Positions 1 to 7,577 of a stretch of 7,637 nt of DNA are shown here, piece after piece (the first letter of the stretch is position 1; every line of letters begins with the position of its first letter). Made by a program: the position numbers and the translations under genes. Source of the DNA: Myxococcales bacterium (GTDB lineage Bacteria > Myxococcota_A > Polyangia > Fen-1088); assembly GCA_003161835.1 (NCBI GenBank), contig PMNO01000662.1:1222-8858 (forward strand), in the 5' to 3' direction. The notes beneath the pieces were generated by a model that was given only the letters and a program-made list of their open reading frames with translations, did not search any database and had not been told where the DNA came from.

Positions 1-2
1 TT

Positions 3-509
3 CGTGGCGCGCGCAAGCTGGGCGGGGTGCCGCGGGTTGCGGTTGGCGTGGCGCCGGCGGCGTTCTCGGTTCAACGCCCGGGCGTTCGGAAAGGCAATGG
101 CGGCGCTCAGGCAGCGGGTTCGGCGGCTGTCCCGACGCTGGGAATGGCGGTGCAGGACACGGGTGAACTCTGGACCGCCCGAGCCGATGGTGTCGACGCA
201 CGCCTGCTGCGCAAGCTGCGCGCCGGGGAGCTGCCCATCGACGCGCGCCTGGATCTGCACGGGCTGACGCGGACGCGCGCAACCGCCGCAATCAACGGTT
301 TTTTGGCCGCCTCGCGCGCCGCCGGCCAGCGCTGTCTATTGATCATTCATGGCCGCGGGCTGCATTCGGGACCCAATGGCCCCGCCCTGCGTGAGGCGGT
401 GCGCACCTCCCTGACGGCCGGACCCCAATCCGGCGCGGTGCTGGTTTGCTGCACGGCGCCGCCCGAAAAAGGGGGGGCGGGAGCGACGCTCGTGTTCTTG
501 CGGCGTTAA
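3..509 (+). CDS. Smr-domain protein, 5' end probably outside the window
   Basis: The C-terminal ~86 residues form a Smr (small MutS-related) domain. Counting from the GTG at base 27, it has the LDLHG motif at residues 75-79, the HGRG motif at 108-111 and a closing GGAGATLVFLRR segment. Smr domains are nucleic-acid nicking or endonuclease modules found at the MutS2 C-terminus and as stand-alone proteins. The DGVD..LLRKLRAGE stretch just before the domain is typical of stand-alone YdaL/SmrB-like proteins. The role here (DNA repair, recombination or RNA cleavage) cannot be told from sequence. The upstream part is Ala/Gly/Pro-rich low complexity. The frame has no stop back to base 3, so the protein is probably cut by the window edge. 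Internal starts are GTG at 27 and ATG at 144, neither with a clear ribosome site. A run of five A and seven G (466-477) lies in the C-terminal coding part. The stop TAA is at 507-509, 59 bases before gap. Domain call is firm; start and function are uncertain. Confidence 0.85.
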   Translation, partial: RGARKLGGVPRVAVGVAPAAFSVQRPGVRKGNGGAQAAGSAAVPTLGMAVQDTGELWTARADGVDARLLRKLRAGELPIDARLDLHGLTRTRATAAINGFLAASRAAGQRCLLIIHGRGLHSGPNGPALREAVRTSLTAGPQSGAVLVCCTAPPEKGGAGATLVFLRR

Positions 510-510
510 C

Positions 511-1615
<1,105 letters not shown>

Positions 1616-1623
1616 ACCGGAGT

Positions 1624-1639
1624 GCCGCGGTCCCGCGGC
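1624..1639 (+). other. GC-rich inverted repeat after gap
   Basis: GCCGCGG (1624-1630) and CCGCGGC (1633-1639) are perfect inverted repeats starting 9 bases after the gap stop. In RNA this would be a 6-bp stem with a 4-base loop. No T-run follows, so it is not a canonical intrinsic terminator. It may stabilise the gap mRNA 3' end or aid Rho-dependent termination, or it may simply reflect base composition. Confidence 0.35.
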
Positions 1640-1695
1640 GGGAGACCGTCGCGAGGGCATCGGAGCGCGCGATGAGCGAACGATAGGGAGAAAAG

Positions 1696-1728
1696 CGAAC
1701 CCTCGGGATCCCCGGGGGTCAAGGTTCG
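1696..1728 (+). promoter_or_regulatory. Possible nested hairpin in the leader of the kinase-HDOD gene
   Basis: CGAACC (1696-1701) pairs with GGTTCG (1723-1728). Inside it, CTCGGG (1702-1707) can pair with CCCGGG (1711-1716) using one G-U pair, giving a stacked two-part stem-loop ending 25 bases before the GTG at 1754. The only Shine-Dalgarno-like GGGAG (1733-1737) lies just downstream at a long spacing of 16 bases. It could be a translation-control structure or a weak terminator remnant from gap. No T-run follows it. Evidence is pairing only. Confidence 0.3.
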
Positions 1729-1753
1729 GGGTGGGAGAGCCGAGATCTTCGGT

Positions 1754-3619
1754 GTGATCGGTTCACTTATCGCCGGATATCGGGTCGTGACCGAGTTGGG
1801 CGCGGGCCCCTCGGGTTCCGTCTACTACGCGGAGCATCCGGTCATCGGGCGGCGGGCCGCCATCAAGGTCTTGTCGCCTGCGATCAGCTCCGCACGTGAA
1901 CGCCTGGACCGATACATCACGCACCTCAAGATCGTGAGCAGCATTCGGCACCCCAACATCGTGGACGTGTTGGACATTGGCCAGGTGCCGGCTGTCCCGT
2001 CCGCTCGCGGCTCGGGTTTGAACACCCCGCCGGACGCCGAATTGACCTTCGTGGTCATGGAGATGCTGGAAGGCGAATCGTTGGGTGAACGTCTGGAGCG
2101 CGTGGGCGCGCTGGACGAGGCGGCCGCGGTCCGGATTCTGGTGCAGATCGCATCCGCCGTCGGTGCGGCCCACGACCGCGGGCTGGTTCACGCCGCGCTC
2201 AAGGCCGAGAATGTGTTCATCACGAACAGCGTCGACTATCCAGACTTCGTCAAGGTCCTGGACTTCGGTGCCTACAAGCTCCAAGCGCCCGGTGCGCTGA
2301 CGGCGTCTCACTATCTGGCCCCCGAGCTCACGGCCGAAGTGGAGCCGGACTCCGGCGCTGACGTGTATGCGGCCGGCATCCTGGCCTACGAGATGCTGGT
2401 GGGGGCTCCCCCCTTTGTGCGCGAGCACGAAGCGCACCTGGACCCCGAAGCCCGGCTTCCCCCGCTGCCTCCTCATGAGCGGCGGGCAGGGATTTCCCGG
2501 GCGCTGTCGGGCGTGGTGATGCGCGCGATAGCCCAGAATCCCGACCAGCGCTGGCCCAGCCTGCGCGACTTTCGCCGCTCCATCGAACGCGCGTCCTCGC
2601 CGGCCTCGACTGCCGTGGCCGCGGCCCCCACGGCCCTGCCCGAACCGGCGGGACCGGCAACCCCCGCGGAGGTGCAACGCACCGAACGCGTGCAGGCGAA
2701 GAAGGTCGGGCGTGCGCTATCGAACATCATCTTGCGACGGATCAGCGAGAACCGGTTGCAGCTGCCGTCCATGCCCCTCGTGGCGCTCAAATGTCTGGAT
2801 GTTCTGCGCGATCCCAACGTCACCTTCGCCGACGTAGCGCGCGTCATCGAGCAAGATCCCGTCATCGCCAGCCGGGTGTTGCGGGTCGTCAACAGCGCGG
2901 CCTATTCCCGGCGTCACGTGGTCAAGACCTTGGATCAGGCCATCAGCCAGATCGGCGTGAAGCCGATGCGGATCTTGCTGGTCGAGGTGGCCGCCTGCCA
3001 GGTGTTCACGTCCCGCAGCGCCGGCATTCGTCAGAAGTTCAAGCTGATCTGGGAACACTGCCTGGCGGTGGGCATGTTGGCCCGCGATCTCGCCCACTGC
3101 CTGCGCAGTCGGGTCGAGCCGGATGCCGCCTACCTCGGGGGCCTGCTCCACGACATCGGCAAGCCGATCATTGGAGGGCTGCTGTTGGAAGCGGAACGCA
3201 AGCTCATCGAAGAGCTGGACGTCCCGTGGATGACGGAGTCCCTGTGGCAAAAGACCGTGGCCGAATCGCATCGGAGCGTGGGCGCCGCGGTGGCGGCGGC
3301 CTGGAAGCTGCCTGCCGAGGTCATCGAGGCCGTCGAGCGATGCGACAGCTACGATCGAGAGGCGGGCCCGCATGGGTGCGGAAATCTCGTGCGCTTCGCG
3401 AACACGCTCGCCAAGCGCGAAGGGATCTACGTCGGCGATGTCGGCGGAGACGAGATCATCGCCGCCGTCTTGCAGGGGCGCGCGGTGCTGGGGGTCGACG
3501 AAGCCACCGAGGCGACGTTGATCGCGACCCTGCGCGACCGCACCAGCGCGGTCACGGCCGGGCGTACCCACCGGTCCGCCGCGGGCGCCGACCGGCCTCA
3601 TCGCGCCCGGACGGCGTAG
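1754..3619 (+). CDS. Hanks-type pseudokinase fused to a C-terminal HDOD domain
   Basis: This 621-residue, apparently cytosolic protein has a Ser/Thr kinase fold (about 9-280), an Ala/Pro-rich linker (281-310) and an HDOD domain (about 332-535), with no membrane segment. Kinase features present are the glycine loop GAGPSGSV (16-23), K38 in AAIK, DFG at 170-172, APE at 189-191 and D203 in DVYAAG. The catalytic loop reads HAALKAEN (146-153) where active kinases have HRDLKPEN, so the catalytic Asp is Ala148. The alpha-C glutamate position is His57. Phosphotransfer is therefore unlikely, though nucleotide binding remains possible. HDOD is an HD-related output domain found in bacterial signalling proteins. 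It begins at LPSMP (337-341) and has NSAAY (380-384), H435, HD at 466-467 in LLHDIGK, H506 and WKLP (517-520), but lacks the later His-His pair and has Asn550 where HD proteins often have Asp. The tail after 597 is basic and low complexity. GTG at 1754 is chosen because MIGSLIAGYR is the usual start of such kinases; no in-frame ATG or GTG exists between it and the upstream stop at 1673. Its partner is unknown. Confidence 0.9.
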   Translation: MIGSLIAGYRVVTELGAGPSGSVYYAEHPVIGRRAAIKVLSPAISSARERLDRYITHLKIVSSIRHPNIVDVLDIGQVPAVPSARGSGLNTPPDAELTFVVMEMLEGESLGERLERVGALDEAAAVRILVQIASAVGAAHDRGLVHAALKAENVFITNSVDYPDFVKVLDFGAYKLQAPGALTASHYLAPELTAEVEPDSGADVYAAGILAYEMLVGAPPFVREHEAHLDPEARLPPLPPHERRAGISRALSGVVMRAIAQNPDQRWPSLRDFRRSIERASSPASTAVAAAPTALPEPAGPATPAEVQRTERVQAKKVGRALSNIILRRISENRLQLPSMPLVALKCLDVLRDPNVTFADVARVIEQDPVIASRVLRVVNSAAYSRRHVVKTLDQAISQIGVKPMRILLVEVAACQVFTSRSAGIRQKFKLIWEHCLAVGMLARDLAHCLRSRVEPDAAYLGGLLHDIGKPIIGGLLLEAERKLIEELDVPWMTESLWQKTVAESHRSVGAAVAAAWKLPAEVIEAVERCDSYDREAGPHGCGNLVRFANTLAKREGIYVGDVGGDEIIAAVLQGRAVLGVDEATEATLIATLRDRTSAVTAGRTHRSAAGADRPHRARTA

Positions 3620-3643
3620 GCAACGACCTTTTGTCGGCTCCCG

Positions 3644-4978
3644 CTATTCCAGCGCGCTCCCCCGTGTCTCGATCACGATCGGCATGAACAACAGGCCGGC
3701 GATGGGGACGATGGCAACGAAGGTCAACGTGGACAGGGTGCCGGCGAGGGCGTCCGGCCCGCGCGAGGCGAAATGCCCGACCAAAAACGGCCCGACCGCG
3801 GTCAGAAGGCGACCGACGTTGTAGCAAAACCCCGCCCCCGTCGCGCGGAGGCGGGTAGGAAACAATTCGGGCAGATAGTAGGTGAACGCCCCGAAGACGC
3901 CGAAGACGGTCAAGCCATCGAAAAAGTACAGACGCTGGCGCACCTCGGGGGCCAGGTCGAGATGAAACGTGGCGAAGAGCGCCAGGCCGGAGAGCGCATA
4001 GTAGAGCGCGAACATTTTCTTGCGGCCCAGGTACTTGGACGCCGGAATGGTCAGCAACGTTCCGATCAGCCCACCCAGGTTGAAGTAGCTGGTGGTGTGC
4101 GCTTTCCAACTCTCGATGAGGGCCCGGGTCGCGGCGAGATCGAGACCGCGCGTCTTTGCCGCCGCCTGAGCCAGGCCCGTCGACACGATCGGGATGAACG
4201 CATTCGTGCTCCACCACGTCACCAGTGCGACCAGGGCCATCGAAAACCCACTCAACGTTCGAGCGCGAAGGCCCGGGGCGAACAGCTCCCGCAGACGCGG
4301 CGGGGCCACGCCCGCGGCAGCGTCCTTCCAGCGCGCGGGCTCGCGAATGAACAGCCGAATCACAAACGCCGCGGCCGCCGGGATGAGGCCGCACAGGAAC
4401 ACGTAGCGCCACGATGTCTCCGGCGATCCCTTGAACAGGTTCCCCGCGATCTGGAAATTCACGAACGTCGCCAGGAACAGACCCATCGGCGCCGAGGTGT
4501 ACAGGAGCGCGCCCGCCTCGACCCGCCGGCGCTCGGGCACGACCTCGGCCACCATGGCCGCGCCCGCCGCCCACTCGCCGCCGATTCCCAGGCTGGCGAT
4601 CAGACGAAACAGGATCAGGATCGGCAGATTGGGGGCCGTCGCGCACGCCGCCGTGCCGAGCGCGTAGAGCAGCATGGTGATGAGCAACGTGCGCGTGCGC
4701 CCGATGCGATCGGCGAGCGCGCCGAACAGAATCCCCCCGGCCGCCCAGCCGATGAGCAGGATCGACGTCAGGGCCCCGCCCCAGAACAGCGTCGCTTTTT
4801 TTGCCGCCGCCGAACCCAGCGGGAGGCCCAGCAGGGCGGGGACGCAATTGGGCGCGACGTAGTTGAAGAGCAACCCGTCGAAGACGTCGAACCCCCAGCC
4901 GAGCCAGGCGGCGAAGAGCACGGTCCACTCGTAGCGGGTCATGCCCCAGAGCGCGGGCGTGCGCTCGCCGGTGTTCAC
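3644..4978 (-). CDS. Major facilitator superfamily transporter, organic acid/sugar:proton symporter-like
   Basis: This 444-residue inner-membrane carrier has about 12 hydrophobic segments. MFS motif A, GALADRIGR (86-94), lies in the loop between TM2 and TM3. TM4 carries RLIASLGIGGEW (125-136). The second half has PELFPTRLRATGAG (370-383), the repeat of the PE..P...R..G motif common in symporters of the sugar, sialic-acid and aromatic-acid branches. Two aspartates in TM1 (D31, D34) match the DxxD pattern of proton-coupled organic-acid carriers. An unusually polar loop of about 25 residues (270-295) separates TM7 and TM8. The substrate cannot be named; an organic acid is my best guess. GTG at 4978 is chosen because it overlaps the upstream gene's TGA as GTGA and places TM1 at the usual distance. 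A later ATG (residue 13) is possible but leaves little before TM1. No ribosome site is visible, consistent with translational coupling. It converges on the kinase-HDOD gene with 24 bases between stops. An A7 run, AAAAAAA on the coding strand, encodes Lys-Lys at 60-61. Confidence 0.88.
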   Translation of the reverse strand: MNTGERTPALWGMTRYEWTVLFAAWLGWGFDVFDGLLFNYVAPNCVPALLGLPLGSAAAKKATLFWGGALTSILLIGWAAGGILFGALADRIGRTRTLLITMLLYALGTAACATAPNLPILILFRLIASLGIGGEWAAGAAMVAEVVPERRRVEAGALLYTSAPMGLFLATFVNFQIAGNLFKGSPETSWRYVFLCGLIPAAAAFVIRLFIREPARWKDAAAGVAPPRLRELFAPGLRARTLSGFSMALVALVTWWSTNAFIPIVSTGLAQAAAKTRGLDLAATRALIESWKAHTTSYFNLGGLIGTLLTIPASKYLGRKKMFALYYALSGLALFATFHLDLAPEVRQRLYFFDGLTVFGVFGAFTYYLPELFPTRLRATGAGFCYNVGRLLTAVGPFLVGHFASRGPDALAGTLSTLTFVAIVPIAGLLFMPIVIETRGSALE

Positions 4979-6498
4979 GGTTCGGTGCCCGTGGGAAGGC
5001 GATCGCGCTGAGCCGCACCACAGAAATTGACCTGCTTGATCATCGGCGGCGGGTTCGATCGTTCCCGCTTGACGGTGGCGCGCCGAGTGGAGAAAGCGCG
5101 CGCCAGCCGGTCGTCCGATTTTTCGATGGTGGTCATCAAGGCCTTCCAGGCGGCGATGGCTGGCGGGTCGGTCTGGCCGGTGCCGGACGGGTTGGTCGTT
5201 CCTGGCGCGCTCTTCGTACCACCGTGGGAGGGCGGGGATGCGGGGGGCACGGGCGCCTTTCCTCCGATGGGGTTGGGCGTGGGCACGGCTGGTTCCGGAA
5301 CCATCGCGATGAGCCCGATCAGCTCCTCCGCCTTCGCGCGATCGGTGGCCGGGTTGTCGAGCGCTGCCGCCAGCGACGGCACGAGCACGTGGTCGCGGAA
5401 CTCTTCCAGATCGTCGGCGTCCACCTGGCACCAGAGCAACCGCGCGTGCAGACGTGCCACCGCGGGTCCCGACTCGGCACGTGCCAGCTGGATCAACTTG
5501 CGCAGGGCTTCGTCATAGTCACCTTGGGCTTCGCCGTAGGTCGACAGCATGACGTCCACCAGCTTGCCGCGGCATTCCGCGTCGCAGGAGTTGCCGAACA
5601 TGTACGACACAAGCCACTTGCGGCGCTCGGCATGAAATCGAACCAGCTCGGTTTGTTCCGCGTTCGTGACCAGCTCTCCGGTCCGGGCGGTGGCCAGCAC
5701 CAGCGCGGCCACCAGCCGCGCCCCGACCGAGCTGGCTTCGAAGTTCGTTATCTCGTTCCATTGCCGCCGCTCGTAGAGGTCCTGCAGCGTCGGTTCGAAT
5801 AGCCACATCAACTTCGCCGGTTTGTCCTGCACCTCACGCTCGTCGCGTAACAGGACCAGGGGTCCCTGCGGGGCTTTACCCGCCGCGTTGGCGGCGCTCA
5901 ATTCGTCCTGGATCAGTTGCGCGATACCGTCGGAACGATCCGCCATGCGATCGTTCTTGCAGATGGGCGCATTGCGCTCGACACCAAAGCGCTGCAGGCA
6001 CGTGAGGAGGAAGGCGTGCTCGAGCTGGATGTAGTTCTTCTCGGAGGTGCTGGCCAGGACCGTTCTCATGTAGTCGGGATTCACCTTGCCGAGCTCGAGC
6101 GCGTAGGAAACGGCAAGCTCGGGATCCAGAATGCTGCCGCGGGTCAGCGACAGCAGGACCCCGAATCTTTGATCGGCGGTGTCCGACGCCTGGGACGCCA
6201 GCACATTCAGATTCTTGGCCAAGATCTCGGCGCGCGCGATCCGCCAGTCATTGTCCGCTTTGGTTCGCGCGATCGCTTGCTCGGACGCGGCCTGCCGCAC
6301 AGCGGTTTGCGACTGGCGATATTGCCAGATCGACGTGGCGACCAGGCCGGCCACCCCGATCACGAAGCTGGATAGAAAACTGGAATACGTCGTTATGAAA
6401 TGCCCCAGTCGAGAGGGAGTGGGCGGCAGGGGGCTGCGGTCGCCGGCCGAGCCGGGCGGGGGCGGGTCGGAGCTGGTGCTGGGCATGCGGGGGAACAT
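4975..6498 (-). CDS. Single-pass membrane protein of unknown function
   Basis: I do not recognise a family in this 507-residue protein. The N-terminal 30 residues are Pro/Ser-rich. One hydrophobic segment (about 39-58, FLSSFVIGVAGLVATSIW core) should anchor it. A polar, helix-prone stretch (61-104) rich in Gln, Ala, Arg and Glu follows and may be a coiled coil. Residues 105-400 look all-helical, with repeated short Leu/Ala helices that recall helical-repeat scaffolds, though I cannot identify TPR or HEAT units. A Pro/Gly/Thr linker (401-446) leads to a basic C-terminal piece. Six cysteines occur (167, 180, 305, 309, 357, 493), including CDAEC at 305-309; if the large domain is periplasmic some could pair. 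Topology is ambiguous because basic residues sit on both sides of the segment. ATG at 6498 is taken as start; ATG at 6486 (residue 5) is equally possible and neither has a ribosome site. The stop overlaps the start of the MFS gene by four bases, so the two are probably one operon and the protein may assist or respond to that transporter. Confidence 0.75.
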   Translation of the reverse strand: MFPRMPSTSSDPPPPGSAGDRSPLPPTPSRLGHFITTYSSFLSSFVIGVAGLVATSIWQYRQSQTAVRQAASEQAIARTKADNDWRIARAEILAKNLNVLASQASDTADQRFGVLLSLTRGSILDPELAVSYALELGKVNPDYMRTVLASTSEKNYIQLEHAFLLTCLQRFGVERNAPICKNDRMADRSDGIAQLIQDELSAANAAGKAPQGPLVLLRDEREVQDKPAKLMWLFEPTLQDLYERRQWNEITNFEASSVGARLVAALVLATARTGELVTNAEQTELVRFHAERRKWLVSYMFGNSCDAECRGKLVDVMLSTYGEAQGDYDEALRKLIQLARAESGPAVARLHARLLWCQVDADDLEEFRDHVLVPSLAAALDNPATDRAKAEELIGLIAMVPEPAVPTPNPIGGKAPVPPASPPSHGGTKSAPGTTNPSGTGQTDPPAIAAWKALMTTIEKSDDRLARAFSTRRATVKRERSNPPPMIKQVNFCGAAQRDRLPTGTEP

Positions 6499-6536
6499 AG
6501 CGCCGAACCGCGGCGTTCTGGTATGTCTGTCAGCCC
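6499..6536. promoter_or_regulatory. Short divergent intergenic region
   Basis: These 38 bases separate the start of the membrane-protein/MFS pair (-) from the CPBP gene (+). No Shine-Dalgarno sequence is seen in either direction. The only -10-like motif is TATGTC (6522-6527, +) preceded by TGG, resembling an extended -10, without a matching -35. Any promoters must overlap, lie inside the coding ends or make nearly leaderless transcripts. Confidence 0.3.
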
Positions 6537-7577
6537 GTGATCCGCTTGCTGGAACACCCGCTCGTCAAGTGGCTGCTGCCATTGCCGATGCTGGCGGCGG
6601 TGTTCCCGGTGATCTACCTGGTTTTTCGCGGCAGCTGGCGCGCCTTGGAGTCAGAGGCCCTGGAGCTGCGGCAACGTCTCGCGGCCGAAGGCCGGGTTGA
6701 CTATCGCCCGTTGGTCACCTTGACGCTCGGGGCGCTGATTCTGACGATGCAGGAATACTACGGTCAGCTCGGTTTTTTCGCGCAGAAGGTGGCCCCGATC
6801 GTCGCTCACCTGGCACACACCGACCGCAATCCAATCCTGCGGGCCAACCTGGAAACGTACGCGGAGCTCTGCGGCCGGGTCTGGTGGGGCCTGACCCGCG
6901 TGGGGGGATACCTGGCCCCCTACCTGGTGTGGCGGTTTGCCTTTCCGCGCGACAGCCTCCGCGATCTCGGCTTGCGTTTCGCCGGGTTCCGTCAGCATGC
7001 GTGGCTCTACGCGCTGTTCGTCGTGGTCATGGTCCCGATCCTGCTGATCGTCTCGCGGCAATCGGATTTCGGATCGTATTACCCGATCTACTCGAAGGCG
7101 GGTCGTTCCTGGGCCGATTTCCTGGTGTGGGAATCGGTGTACATCGGGCAGTTCGTCGGCCTCGAAATGTTCTTTCGTGGCTGGTGGATTCGCACCACCC
7201 GCATCTTCGGAACCGGCGCCATCTTCTCGATGATCGTGCCCTATTGCATGATTCATTTCGGCAAGCCATATCTGGAGGCCTGCGCTGCGCTCATAGCCGG
7301 AGTGGTCCTGGGATCGTTGTCGATTCGGACCCGCAGCATCTGGGCTGGCGTCGCCGTTCATGTCACGGTCGCAATCCTGATGGATGTGTTGGCGCTCGAC
7401 CACAAAGGCCAGCTGCCGACCGCGTTGACCGCGACGTCCGCACATCATTTTCACTTCCCCTTCTGGCGCCTCCTCATCTGGCTGGCGTGGGGTCTTGCGG
7501 GCGCGCTCTTGATCGCCAAGGTGGTCAAGGTCTGGCCCGCCGTCCGCACAGCCCGGGCACGGCGGCGGCTCGGATAG
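6537..7577 (+). CDS. CPBP/CAAX-protease-like intramembrane protein with divergent active-site motifs
   Basis: The 346-residue product is polytopic, with roughly eight or nine membrane segments (about 13-30, 58-75, 117-133, 153-172, 197-217, 225-241, 247-265, 267-289, 308-328). The second half matches the CPBP (CAAX protease and bacteriocin-processing, Abi) fold. Motif 1 is LEMFFRG (209-215), giving E210 and R214 of EExxxR with the first Glu replaced by Leu. Motif 2 is YCMIH (236-240), with H240 followed by FGKP and E247. Motif 3 has H275 but Ala279 at the usual Asn/Asp position, with D283 one turn later. Family members cleave proteins or peptides inside the membrane, and some act in bacteriocin immunity or prenyl-protein processing; the substrate here is unknown. 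My impression is that a single-Glu ExxFRG plus HFGKP pattern is a recurring bacterial subfamily, so loss of activity is not certain. GTG at 6537 is the first usable start after the in-frame TAG at 6498-6500; no ribosome site is visible. It is divergent from the membrane-protein/MFS pair. Confidence 0.82.
   Translation: MIRLLEHPLVKWLLPLPMLAAVFPVIYLVFRGSWRALESEALELRQRLAAEGRVDYRPLVTLTLGALILTMQEYYGQLGFFAQKVAPIVAHLAHTDRNPILRANLETYAELCGRVWWGLTRVGGYLAPYLVWRFAFPRDSLRDLGLRFAGFRQHAWLYALFVVVMVPILLIVSRQSDFGSYYPIYSKAGRSWADFLVWESVYIGQFVGLEMFFRGWWIRTTRIFGTGAIFSMIVPYCMIHFGKPYLEACAALIAGVVLGSLSIRTRSIWAGVAVHVTVAILMDVLALDHKGQLPTALTATSAHHFHFPFWRLLIWLAWGLAGALLIAKVVKVWPAVRTARARRRLG

Noticed and set aside
1633..1718. 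Direct reading of the GC-rich spacer as a CRISPR, repeat element or tRNA
   Set aside because: There is no repeated unit with regular spacing and no cloverleaf; GGTTCG at 1723-1728 resembles a T-loop by chance, without matching arms.
3620..3643. Possible bidirectional terminator between the convergent kinase-HDOD and MFS genes
   Set aside because: CGAC-CTTTT-GTCG gives only a 4-bp stem and has no proper T-run after it on either strand.
2791..3687. Plus-strand open frame (298 codons) overlapping the HDOD part in another frame
   Set aside because: Its product is Arg-rich and unrelated to known folds; the overlapping frame holds a clear HDOD domain.
3773..5011. Long plus-strand open frame (412 codons) opposite the MFS gene
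   Set aside because: The translation is Arg/Gln/Glu/Gly-rich low complexity without hydrophobic or conserved motifs, while the minus strand encodes a clear 12-TM carrier.
4979..5431. Upstream extension of the MFS protein by 151 codons
   Set aside because: That stretch overlaps the well-formed 507-residue gene on the same strand, and its translation is Arg/Pro-rich without membrane or domain features; the GTGA overlap start fits better.
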